NCBI GenBank assembly: GCA_044361365.1
Contig: JBIKIW010000056.1
Location: 1-7,790 of the forward strand
Source of the DNA: JBIKIW01 sp044361365
Lineage (GTDB): Bacteria > Patescibacteriota > JACMRA01
DNA: 7,790 nucleotides
Direction of reading: 5' to 3'
Both the position numbers and the translations under genes were made by a program. The notes beneath the pieces were generated by a model. The model had not been told where the DNA came from and did not search any database. It saw only the letters and a list, made by a program, of their open reading frames with translations. Each line of letters opens with the position of its first letter. Positions within the stretch are counted from its first letter, which is position 1. Below are positions 1 through 4,763 of the stretch, piece after piece.

Positions 1-35
1 ATCGTTTAAACGCATATGTTATTAAAAATTTTTAA

Positions 36-72
36 ACAGAATTAAAAGTATTAGGAATAACTAAAATTCTGT
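36..72. repeat. 8-bp inverted repeat in gene-free left edge
   Basis: ACAGAATT (36-43) and AATTCTGT (65-72) form a perfect 8-bp inverted repeat around a 21-nt AT-rich loop. No T-run follows on either strand, so it is not a convincing intrinsic terminator. Apart from the repeats listed separately, I see no gene in positions 1-270. Confidence 0.45.
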
Positions 73-93
73 CATCAAAATTGTTGACATATA

Positions 94-160
94 CAATTCC
101 GAACTCGTTTCGAAATCCTGTTGACTTCTTAGACCCTGATAACCAAGTTCAGGGTGACCC
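94..160. repeat. Two head-to-head copies of a GTCA-flanked hairpin family
   Basis: On the minus strand, GTCA (158-155) leads into a hairpin with arms ACCCTGA (133-139) and TCAGGGT (149-155) around a 9-nt loop containing CTTG, followed by TCTAA. On the plus strand, ATTCCGAA (96-103) pairs with TTCGAAAT (109-116) with one C/A mismatch around loop CTCGT. Both resemble the copy at 4705-4733, which has arms ATCCTGAA/TTCAGGAT, loop CTTGT and flank TCTAA. The arms differ but stay complementary, as in a dispersed hairpin repeat. The function is unknown. Confidence 0.6.
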
Positions 161-219
161 GGCGGAACCTTTAACGTCTCCATTGACTTTAATTAGTTGT
201 TATTGATTTACAATTTTCC

Positions 220-245
220 GTAGAGGCGAATTTTAATTCGCCATT
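220..245 (+). repeat. TAGAGG..CC-ATT hairpin repeat, copy 1
   Basis: The flank GTAGA precedes arms GGCGAATT (225-232) and AATTCGCC (235-242), followed by ATT. This is the first of four copies; the others are at 4210-4235, 4286-4311 and, on the minus strand, 4615-4640. All share the outer sequence while the inner stem changes with base pairing preserved. Confidence 0.7.
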
Positions 246-270
246 AATAAAAGGTAGTTTGCAAAATTGA

Positions 271-474
271 TATAGAACCTATTTGAATACTAATTCGAAC
301 AAAAAGCCATTAAATAGTTTTGCCCTGACAAGGGAAATGTCCGAAGGACAAAGGGTTTTATGGAAATTTAAAGCGAAGATAAAACCCACAGTCCCGTTGG
401 GACAGCTCCCTTATCAGGGAGCAACTGGCAATCCTTGTTTAATTTTAGGCAAAAGAAATCAAACAGGTTCTATA
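271..474. other. Multi-hairpin element closed by a perfect 10-bp stem; possible structured RNA or DNA element
   Basis: TATAGAACCT (271-280) is perfectly complementary to AGGTTCTATA (465-474). Between them lies an almost unbroken chain of hairpins: 282-288/293-299 (7 bp with one G-T, loop ACTA), 300-304/318-322, 323-326/331-334 (loop GACA), 338-342/346-350 (loop GAA), 353-361/379-387 (perfect 9 bp, GGGTTTTAT), 391-395/399-403 (loop GTT) and 405-411/416-422 (7 bp, loop TATC). A weaker stem is 436-440/461-465. The density of perfect short-loop stems looks non-random. A TTG-started open frame (283-480) crosses it, but its codons are fixed by the palindromes, so I do not call a protein. There is no clear terminator at either end. 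A TTGACT (183-188) and TACAAT (209-214) pair lies upstream on the plus strand, but the 20-nt spacer is too long. The strand, and whether it is transcribed, are undecided. Confidence 0.55.
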
Positions 475-522
475 AAATAAAACTCTTCAAAACAAACTAA
501 GCATTATCCAACCGCAAGAAAC

Positions 523-549
523 CCCACCGTACAAAATTTATACAGTGGG
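523..549. repeat. Hairpin downstream of the 57-residue gene
   Basis: CCCAC-C-GTA (523-531) pairs with TAC-A-GTGGG (541-549), giving 5 + 3 bp with one mismatch and a 9-nt loop. On the minus strand it is followed by GTTTCTT, a poor U-tract, so it could be a backup terminator. The rest of 475-553 shows nothing else. Confidence 0.35.
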
Positions 550-554
550 TGAAT

Positions 555-579
555 GAAAAACTCAAATATTAAATTTGAG
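555..579 (-). terminator. Intrinsic terminator of the 57-residue gene
   Basis: On the minus strand, arms CTCAAAT and ATTTGAG (573-579 and 561-567) enclose a 5-nt loop and are followed directly by TTTTT (560-556). It lies a few bases after the stop codon at 584-586. An adjacent perfect stem overlaps the stop codon and faces the other way, so the site may be bidirectional. Confidence 0.65.
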
Positions 580-608
580 AAACCTATGTAGGTTTTTTAT
601 CTTTTTTT
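580..608 (+). terminator. Plus-strand stem with long T-run overlapping the small gene's stop codon
   Basis: AAACCTA (580-586) and TAGGTTT (589-595) form a perfect stem with a 2-nt loop (5 bp if the loop is 6 nt), followed on the plus strand by TTT, ATC and a run of eight T. It could stop transcripts arriving from the hairpin element on the left. Alternatively, the T-rich tract may only reflect the lysine codons of the overlapping minus-strand gene. Confidence 0.4.
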
Positions 609-757
609 TGTTTATCCAATTCAATTTTTACCTCCTCTGGAGTGAAAGTTTTAGAAGTATCAACAGTTCCATCATCATTGTAGTTTTGGAAACCATTGAT
701 GTCTTTTTTTTCATTAAATACAACTGCCATTGGGTCATTAACTTTTGGCTTTGTCAC
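584..757 (-). CDS. Small uncharacterised hydrophilic protein (57 residues)
   Basis: A GTG-started frame of 57 codons ends at TAG (584-586). AGGAG (770-766) lies 8 nt upstream of the GTG, an excellent Shine-Dalgarno sequence at the right distance, and a terminator follows the stop. No ATG or TTG precedes it in frame near the SD. The protein starts MTKPKVNDPMAVVFNEKKDI, continues with a polar middle (NGFQNYNDDGTVDTSKTF) and ends in a lysine-rich helix-like tail (PEEVKIELDKQKKDKKPT). It has no membrane segment, signal peptide or cysteine. I recognise no family. It follows the glycosyltransferase in the same direction with a 97-nt gap holding a possible promoter, so it is probably a separate unit. 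The signals make a real gene likely; the function is unknown. Confidence 0.75.
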   Translation of the reverse strand: MTKPKVNDPMAVVFNEKKDINGFQNYNDDGTVDTSKTFTPEEVKIELDKQKKDKKPT

Positions 758-809
758 GACTTCTACTCCTAAAATGTTTTGCTTAAATAAAAAATATGCT
801 TAAACTTTA

Positions 810-839
810 ATTCTCCTAACAGAATCTCTCTCTTGTCAA
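810..839 (-). promoter_or_regulatory. Candidate promoter for the 57-residue gene
   Basis: On the minus strand a perfect TTGACA (839-834) is followed after 18 nt by GAGAAT (815-810), four of six matches to TATAAT. It sits between the glycosyltransferase stop and the small gene. The good -35 box and fair -10 box make it plausible, but the site is unproven. Confidence 0.35.
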
Positions 840-854
840 ATAATATTCTTCGAC

Positions 855-2003
855 TTATTTGATTAACCTCTCAAACTCTTTTTTAAATTCACCGCTCGCA
901 AATTTTTGCACACTTTTTCGCATATTTTCTACATTCCAGCCTTCCATTTTTTCAAAATTAGTAATAGCTTCTTGCAAGCTCTCCATGCTTTGCTCTTCAA
1001 ACAAAGTCCCATTTACTCCAGGTTGAATATACTCCAAAGCTCCACCTGATCCGTAGCCAATCACAGGGCAACAAGCGGCAATCGCTTCCACAGGGGCAAT
1101 TCCAAAATCTTCTTTTGCCGTAAAAATCATAGCCTTAGCTTTTTGAAGTAAATTATTTCGTTCGATGTCCGAAACTCTACCCGCAAAAGTGATTAATTCC
1201 TTGTTTGGATGATTTTTTACAATATCTTTTAGTTTATCCATTTCTGGCTGAAACGAACTTGCTCCCACGATCACCAATTTTTTACCCAAGTTTAGACACG
1301 CCAAAATCGCCAAATCAATTCTTTTGTGAAAACTAATTCTACCAAAATAAATATAAAAATCCTCAATCTGATCAGCTTTTCTGGTAAGTTTGGTGAACTG
1401 CTCGGTTTCTACTGGTGGATAGATTATTTGTGAGTCCACACCATAGGCAATCTTTATATTGTCCTGAATGTACTTGGAAATTGCCACCCAAATTGCCCCA
1501 TTTCTAGTTAGATATTTAGCAGCTTTTTGATCCAAAATCCTTAGCGGTTTGGTGAAAAACGGAATGAGCTTTCGAAGAATCGGGTTGATCATTTTTTGGT
1601 CGGTTTCGGTCACAAATCCGTATAGAAATCTAGTTGGCGTGTAGCAATAAAAAATCACTTTTTGGTTGTTTTGAAGTTTGATATTTTTCCCGCAATAGGT
1701 CGCTGAAACTATCACCAAATCATAATCTTTAACCCTTAAAAAGCTCATTGCAATCGGGTAAATCCAAAATAAATGCTTCTGAAACTTTTGAGCAAATTTG
1801 AATCTAAAAATACTCTGTAAAAAGGAGTTTTGCACCCTACCCTCTTCAAAGGCTTTGGTTATCTGCACTGAATCTTTAAATTTTTCTGGAATCGAAAAAC
1901 TGCTGTAAATATCGGCATTTGGATACATTTCGAGCCAACTTTCCACGCACCTTTCGGCACCGCCAAACTGAAATAAATAATCGTGACAAATTGCTACTTT
2001 CAT
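855..2003 (-). CDS. GT4 family glycosyltransferase (WbaZ-like)
   Basis: The 382-residue protein has the two-lobed GT-B pattern of retaining glycosyltransferases, which move a sugar from a nucleotide donor to a lipid-linked or polysaccharide acceptor at the inner membrane face. The N-terminal lobe shows GGAER (14-18) and CYTPTRFLYG (120-129), typical of the WbaZ/mannosyltransferase branch. The linker has YPPVE (195-199). The C-terminal lobe has GRISFHKRID (221-230), LVIVG (243-247) and the EX7E-type motif EDFGIAPVEA (298-307; E298 and E306), which contacts the donor. Length is normal for the family and no membrane segment is obvious. The ATG overlaps the stop of the upstream phosphatase as ATGA (2000-2003), implying translational coupling. 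It probably takes part in surface glycan assembly; donor and acceptor cannot be read from the sequence. Confidence 0.93.
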   Translation of the reverse strand: MKVAICHDYLFQFGGAERCVESWLEMYPNADIYSSFSIPEKFKDSVQITKAFEEGRVQNSFLQSIFRFKFAQKFQKHLFWIYPIAMSFLRVKDYDLVIVSATYCGKNIKLQNNQKVIFYCYTPTRFLYGFVTETDQKMINPILRKLIPFFTKPLRILDQKAAKYLTRNGAIWVAISKYIQDNIKIAYGVDSQIIYPPVETEQFTKLTRKADQIEDFYIYFGRISFHKRIDLAILACLNLGKKLVIVGASSFQPEMDKLKDIVKNHPNKELITFAGRVSDIERNNLLQKAKAMIFTAKEDFGIAPVEAIAACCPVIGYGSGGALEYIQPGVNGTLFEEQSMESLQEAITNFEKMEGWNVENMRKSVQKFASGEFKKEFERLIK

Positions 2004-2581
2004 AAAATTTTGTAATTAACAGATTTTCCATCTTTCACTTCAACTTCTGCCAAAAAACCGTTTATAATTCTGTTTTTAGAACTAACTTCTACTGGAATCT
2101 CAAGCACCTTTTGCAAAGCCCGCACCACCCCACTGTGTACGACCAACAAAATTTGTTGCCCCTGCCACTTTCCTTCATTTTCTCGCAAAAAATCTCCTAC
2201 CCGATTGCATAGAATTTCAAAACTTTCGCCACCTGGATACACAAAATCTGGCTTATCTGTAAAGTGCGGATAAGTTCCGTCATGCATAGAATTGTTTAAA
2301 AGCAAAACCAAATCCCCAAAGTTAATTTCCCGCAATCGTTTGTCTGGTTGAATTTGTTGGCTAATATTGGCTGTTTGAAGAGCAAAATAGGCTGTCATAA
2401 AACTTCTTCCGAGGTCACTACTATAAACTTTGTCGAAGTTTAACCCTGTAATTTTTTGACCTAATTTCTTAGCATCTTGCACACCTTTTTCAGTCAGTGC
2501 TGAGTCGATATTGCCTTGGATTTTACCTGCTAAATTTAGCTCCGTTTCTCCGTGCCTGGCAAAAAATAAGTTGTATGACAT
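2000..2581 (-). CDS. Histidine phosphatase superfamily protein (phosphoglycerate-mutase-like)
   Basis: The 193-residue cytoplasmic enzyme belongs to the branch 1 histidine phosphatases, which form a phosphohistidine intermediate. The signature FARHGET (7-13) carries catalytic H10. SSDLGRS (54-60) supplies R59, LREINFGD (83-90) the acidic residue E85, PGGES (116-120) is conserved, and VVHSGVVRAL (147-156) carries the second histidine H149. Similar proteins are annotated as GpmB-like, alpha-ribazole phosphatase or broad-specificity sugar phosphatases, so the substrate is open. The start has no clear Shine-Dalgarno sequence. A TATAAT 34 nt upstream is supplied by the end of the repeat element at 2616-2745. 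It overlaps the glycosyltransferase by 4 nt, so the two are co-expressed and the phosphatase may act on a sugar phosphate or glycolytic intermediate (inference). Confidence 0.93.
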   Translation of the reverse strand: MSYNLFFARHGETELNLAGKIQGNIDSALTEKGVQDAKKLGQKITGLNFDKVYSSDLGRSFMTAYFALQTANISQQIQPDKRLREINFGDLVLLLNNSMHDGTYPHFTDKPDFVYPGGESFEILCNRVGDFLRENEGKWQGQQILLVVHSGVVRALQKVLEIPVEVSSKNRIINGFLAEVEVKDGKSVNYKIL

Positions 2582-2614
2582 AATTTGATCTGTGTATTTA
2601 CCGAAATAATGGCT

Positions 2615-2620
2615 ATTATA
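2615..2620 (-). promoter_or_regulatory. Perfect TATAAT at the edge of the repeat element, upstream of the phosphatase operon
   Basis: On the minus strand the element end AGTATA plus the flanking A and T create TATAAT (2620-2615). A transcript starting near 2608 would have a leader of about 27 nt. The -35 region 17 nt away (GTGGTA) matches TTGACA at only three positions, so strength is uncertain. Confidence 0.4.
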
Positions 2621-2745
2621 CTGGTTTCGCTAATTATTACCACAAACATACCCCGTCAGGCTTTGCCTGCCACCCCTTTCAAAAGGGGAATTTCGAGCTT
2701 AGTTTCAATTTGAAATTAGGTTGATGTTTAGTGAAATGAGTATAA
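2616..2745. mobile_element. MITE-like repeat element, copy A (130 bp)
   Basis: The left end TATACTGGTTTCGCTAA (2617-2633) and the complement of the right end, TATACTCATTTCACTAA (2744-2728), match at 14 of 17 positions: terminal inverted repeats. Inside are three palindromes: CAGGC/GCCTG (2657-2661/2665-2669), CCCCTTT/AAAGGGG (2673-2679/2682-2688) and TTTCAA/TTGAAA (2703-2708/2710-2715). A related copy lies inverted at 4764-4941; the first 39 bases of the two agree at 37 positions. There is no room for a protein, so it would be non-autonomous. A TA target duplication is possible but not certain. Its hairpins lack T-runs, so it is not an obvious terminator for the upstream NYN gene. Confidence 0.7.
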
Positions 2746-2788
2746 ATCAATAATTTAATTAGAAGTTGAGTGATGTCAAACTTTAACT

Positions 2789-3961
2789 TTACTCCAAAAC
2801 AATTGTTGGAACACTTCTAGCGGGCTTTGGTTGAGTCGGTTTTTGGTACTTTTTTGGAGTTGTATCTAAATTAGGTTTGGGTTGGTTTTTGGGGTATTTT
2901 TGGGTTTGAATTCGATTGTTTTGTGGTTTAATTTGAACGGAATTTAAGTTTGACTTGCTAGCAGTTTCTTCAGTTTTAATGGTATTTAGGGAATATTTTG
3001 GCTGTACTTTTTGGTCACTAAAATCTGGCTTTTGCTTGTTTGCCGAAAATACTCGACGTGTGGCAACAGGCGAATCAAATTTTTTGGGTGGAAGCGGTTT
3101 GGCTTGTGGTTTGCTACTCGAATTGATTATAGACGACTGAGAAGTATTTTTAGTTTGAGCTTTTTTTTCAATTTGCTTTGGAGGAAGGTTGTTTGCCGAT
3201 AAAAACTGTGCTTCTTTTTTGGTGTCCACACTATACTCCATTTTTTTTGGTTCATAAGAATTAGGGTTTGTTGAATTAGCTGATTCTTTTTTTGCAGTCA
3301 CAGTTTTCACTTGCTGATCATTTATGCCCACAAATTTTGGAAACATTTCTTGCACTTTCAAAACTGCCGACGAGATTACATTTTTTAGATCCAAAAGAGG
3401 TTTTTTGTCTGTTTTAGGTTTTTGCCAAACATCTTTAATTCTATCAAAAAAGAAGAAATTTCCCGCCTGACTATGTAGCTCGTAGGACATAAATCCAGCA
3501 ATTCCAATAATAATAACTTTTTTACCAAGGCTTTCTAAAGTTTGCACCAAATAGGTAAAATCTCCGTCACCACTTAGCAACACAAAAATTTCAAAATTGA
3601 AAATATTCATCATGGCGTCGATACCAATTTCGACATCTAGGTTGCCTTTGCGAGTTTCGTCATCAAATATTTTGAGAGGTTTTTTGAAAACACGATACTG
3701 ATTTTCGGCCATGTCTAGCAAATATTGAGTTTGCTTTTCGTCTTCAATATCAAAGGCTGTATAATAAACCAAGTTAGTTTGGAGACTGTTGGCTTTGAAC
3801 CAAGTTGCGATATTTTTGAAATCCACATTCCAGTTTTTTTGTTGGGCAGCGAAGTAAATATTGGCAGCATCGACCTGCACCATCACTTTTTTGTCCTTAA
3901 TAATATCAGCTAATTTTTTGGTTAGATCGTTTTTTACTCGTGAGTTAATTTTTTTGTTCAT
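2789..3961 (-). CDS. NYN-domain (LabA/DUF88-like) protein with long disordered basic tail
   Basis: Residues about 24-180 form a NYN domain, a PIN-like fold found in metal-dependent RNases. VMVQVDAANIY (27-36) carries D31 and N34, GNLDVEIGIDAMMN (106-119) carries D109 and D115, and LLSGDGDF (128-135) carries D132 and D134, followed by KKVIIIGI (147-154). This acidic set matches the expected metal site, so the domain looks intact. Residues about 200-390 are low-complexity, rich in K, P, Q, N, S and T with many PK/QPKP motifs and no predicted fold, probably a basic RNA- or nucleic-acid-binding tail (inference). The best-fitting role is RNA processing or turnover, but NYN proteins have varied roles. 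The ATG has only a weak GGGG-type ribosome site. It stands alone between the two inverted repeat elements. Confidence 0.9.
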   Translation of the reverse strand: MNKKINSRVKNDLTKKLADIIKDKKVMVQVDAANIYFAAQQKNWNVDFKNIATWFKANSLQTNLVYYTAFDIEDEKQTQYLLDMAENQYRVFKKPLKIFDDETRKGNLDVEIGIDAMMNIFNFEIFVLLSGDGDFTYLVQTLESLGKKVIIIGIAGFMSYELHSQAGNFFFFDRIKDVWQKPKTDKKPLLDLKNVISSAVLKVQEMFPKFVGINDQQVKTVTAKKESANSTNPNSYEPKKMEYSVDTKKEAQFLSANNLPPKQIEKKAQTKNTSQSSIINSSSKPQAKPLPPKKFDSPVATRRVFSANKQKPDFSDQKVQPKYSLNTIKTEETASKSNLNSVQIKPQNNRIQTQKYPKNQPKPNLDTTPKKYQKPTQPKPARSVPTIVLE

Positions 3962-4001
3962 AGTTAAGATACCCCAAACTTAGCCAACTGTTTGCAATTT
4001 A

Positions 4002-4007
4002 TGTCAA
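4002..4007 (-). promoter_or_regulatory. Possible -35 box upstream of the NYN gene
   Basis: A perfect TTGACA on the minus strand (4007-4002) lies about 40 nt before the NYN start codon. The -10 hexamer at 17-nt spacing is poor (GCTAAG), so this is only a candidate promoter. Confidence 0.25.
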
Positions 4008-4044
4008 TGAAAATAAGCTATGGATTTGATTAAATTGAGGTTTG

Positions 4045-4166
4045 TTTTGGTTCCCGTCGCCAAGCCCTACGGCGACTGAGAGAAGTGCTAGTGGCACACT
4101 AAGCATGAACAAGGCGGGCTTTGCTCGACTAAAAGCCCCAGTGGCTCCTGAGCGAAGAACCGAAAA
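4045..4166. repeat. Second hairpin cluster with closing stem
   Basis: TTTTGGTTC (4045-4053) pairs with GAACCGAAAA (4157-4166), nine pairs with one bulged G. Inside are GTCGCC/GGCGAC (4056-4061/4071-4076), GCTAGTG/CACTAAGC (4087-4093/4097-4104, one bulge) and AGCC/GGCT (4134-4137/4143-4146). The architecture resembles 271-474, including a GGTTC/GAACC core in the closing stem, but it is shorter and less perfect. TTCCCGTCGCC (4051-4061) recurs at 4461-4471. I see no coding signal. Confidence 0.45.
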
Positions 4167-4209
4167 ATTATAAATGGTTAATGGTTAATTATAAAATTGA
4201 GTTTGATCT

Positions 4210-4235
4210 GTAGCGGCGACCTCCGCGTCGCCATT
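4210..4235 (+). repeat. TAGAGG..CC-ATT hairpin repeat, copy 2
   Basis: The flank GTAGC precedes arms GGCGAC (4215-4220) and GTCGCC (4227-4232) with a 6-nt loop, followed by ATT. The TAGA of the other copies is TAGC here. Confidence 0.65.
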
Positions 4236-4285
4236 GTTGGATATTGTTTAATAATAAATTTGTAACTTTAATTTAACATATCCCG

Positions 4286-4311
4286 GTAGAGGAGACCCCC
4301 TGGTCTCCATT
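4286..4311 (+). repeat. TAGAGG..CC-ATT hairpin repeat, copy 3
   Basis: GTAGA precedes GGAGACC (4291-4297), loop CCCT and GGTCTCC (4302-4308), then ATT. The third stem pair is changed on both arms (C to A on one side, G to T on the other) relative to the other copies, so pairing is kept. Confidence 0.7.
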
Positions 4312-4410
4312 TCTCCCTTATCCTTTAAAATTGTTATCATTGATTTATAATTCAATATTGGTAATTTATTTTTTTAAAAATAAGCTACAAAATGTATTGC
4401 CTCTTAATAT

Positions 4411-4459
4411 GTCTCCCTATCTAGGGAGGTGGCAACCGCAGGCTGACGGAGGGTATCTG
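4411..4459 (-). repeat. Diverged core of the MITE-like element (copy C)
   Basis: A hairpin CTCCCTA/TAGGGAG (4413-4419/4422-4428) is followed by GGTGGCA, then GGCTGACGG and GGGTAT. Copy A read on the minus strand has the same order: an AAGGGG hairpin arm, GGTGGCAGG, CCTGACGG and GGTAT. The terminal inverted repeats are not recognisable here, so this is a core fragment or a relative. Confidence 0.4.
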
Positions 4460-4465
4460 ATTCCC

Positions 4466-4536
4466 GTCGCCTGGTGTAATGTAATTCAACAACGGGGAGG
4501 ATAAATCCATCCCCTACCACACAATTTAACGGCGAC
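4466..4536. repeat. Nested inverted repeat in GC-richer spacer
   Basis: GTCGCC (4466-4471) is complementary to GGCGAC (4531-4536). Inside, GGGGAGGAT (4494-4502) pairs with ATCCATCCCC (4505-4514), nine pairs with one bulged A. The inner stem would fold very stably. No T-run follows on either strand, so it is not a standard terminator. Confidence 0.45.
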
Positions 4537-4541
4537 TTCCC

Positions 4542-4592
4542 CACCCCCTCCGCCAGCCACTTCGTTCTGTCGGTTTCCCCCGGGTGGGGACT
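4542..4592 (+). repeat. Second diverged core of the MITE-like element (copy D)
   Basis: CACCCC is followed by an interrupted stem CCG-C-CAG/CTG-T-CGG (4550-4556/4567-4573) and then TCCCC/GGGGA (4576-4580/4586-4590) and CTTT. Copy A has the same order: ACCCC, a CAGGC/GCCTG stem, a CCCC/GGGG stem and a T-rich end. The sequence similarity is limited, so the link rests on the shared layout. Confidence 0.35.
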
Positions 4593-4614
4593 TTATTTGA
4601 TATTTTAGGGTAAA

Positions 4615-4640
4615 AATGGCGATGAGGGCATCGCCTCTAC
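4615..4640 (-). repeat. TAGAGG..CC-ATT hairpin repeat, copy 4 (minus strand)
   Basis: On the minus strand GTAGA (4640-4636) precedes GGCGATG, loop CCCT and CATCGCC, followed by ATT (4617-4615). The loop equals that of copy 3 while the stem is different. Confidence 0.7.
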
Positions 4641-4654
4641 TGGGAAATTGCAAA

Positions 4655-4676
4655 TTTATACTCATTTCACTAAAAA
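4655..4676. repeat. Solo terminal repeat of the MITE-like element
   Basis: TATACTCATTTCACTAA (4657-4673) is identical over 17 bases to the right terminus of copy A read on the opposite strand. No core or matching second end follows directly; instead a GTCA-type hairpin repeat is found. It is probably the remnant of another copy, interrupted or deleted. Confidence 0.6.
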
Positions 4677-4677
4677 C

Positions 4678-4733
4678 ACAACCTGTCATGATGAACTTAC
4701 AACCTGTCATCCTGAACTTGTTTCAGGATCTAA
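4678..4733 (+). repeat. 21-bp tandem repeat ending in a GTCA-family hairpin
   Basis: Positions 4678-4698 and 4699-4719 are directly adjacent 21-bp units starting ACAACCTGTCAT and ending TGAACTT, matching at 19 of 21 positions. The second unit completes a perfect 8-bp hairpin, ATCCTGAA (4709-4716) and TTCAGGAT (4722-4729) with loop CTTGT, followed by CTAAATC. The first unit lacks the second arm, so it is a partial duplication. The same hairpin class is found at 94-160 and inside 4829-4879. Confidence 0.65.
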
Positions 4734-4763
4734 ATCATTTTTGCGTTTAATGTGCTGTAATGA

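Noticed and set aside
1..17. Possible start (ATG on the minus strand, 17-15) of a gene leaving the left edge
   Set aside because: Only five codons are inside the window and no Shine-Dalgarno sequence precedes them.
283..480. 65-codon plus-strand open frame starting at TTG
   Set aside because: It lies wholly within the hairpin chain, its residues are dictated by palindromes, and there is no Shine-Dalgarno sequence or recognisable domain.
575..772. 65-codon plus-strand open frame rich in F, I and L
   Set aside because: It is the antisense shadow of the 57-residue minus-strand gene, which has the proper ribosome site and terminator.
837..861. CAAATAA/TTATTTG inverted repeat at the glycosyltransferase stop as a terminator
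   Set aside because: It is AT-only apart from one pair, with no T-run after it, and it overlaps the TTGACA box.
2673..2688. CCCCTTT/AAAGGGG stem as an intrinsic terminator for the NYN gene
   Set aside because: No T-run follows on either strand, and the same stem is part of the repeated element.
2955..3202. Short plus-strand frames opposite the NYN tail
   Set aside because: Antisense shadows of the low-complexity K/P/Q-rich coding region.
4486..4710. 74-codon minus-strand open frame with GGGGGEV-type residues
   Set aside because: It runs across at least four different repeats (copy D core, TAGAGG hairpin, solo terminus, nested stem) and has no ribosome site; coding is unlikely.
94..4733. 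CRISPR array
   Set aside because: The repeats are palindromic, variable in the arms, irregularly spaced and dispersed; there is no constant repeat-spacer periodicity and no cas gene.
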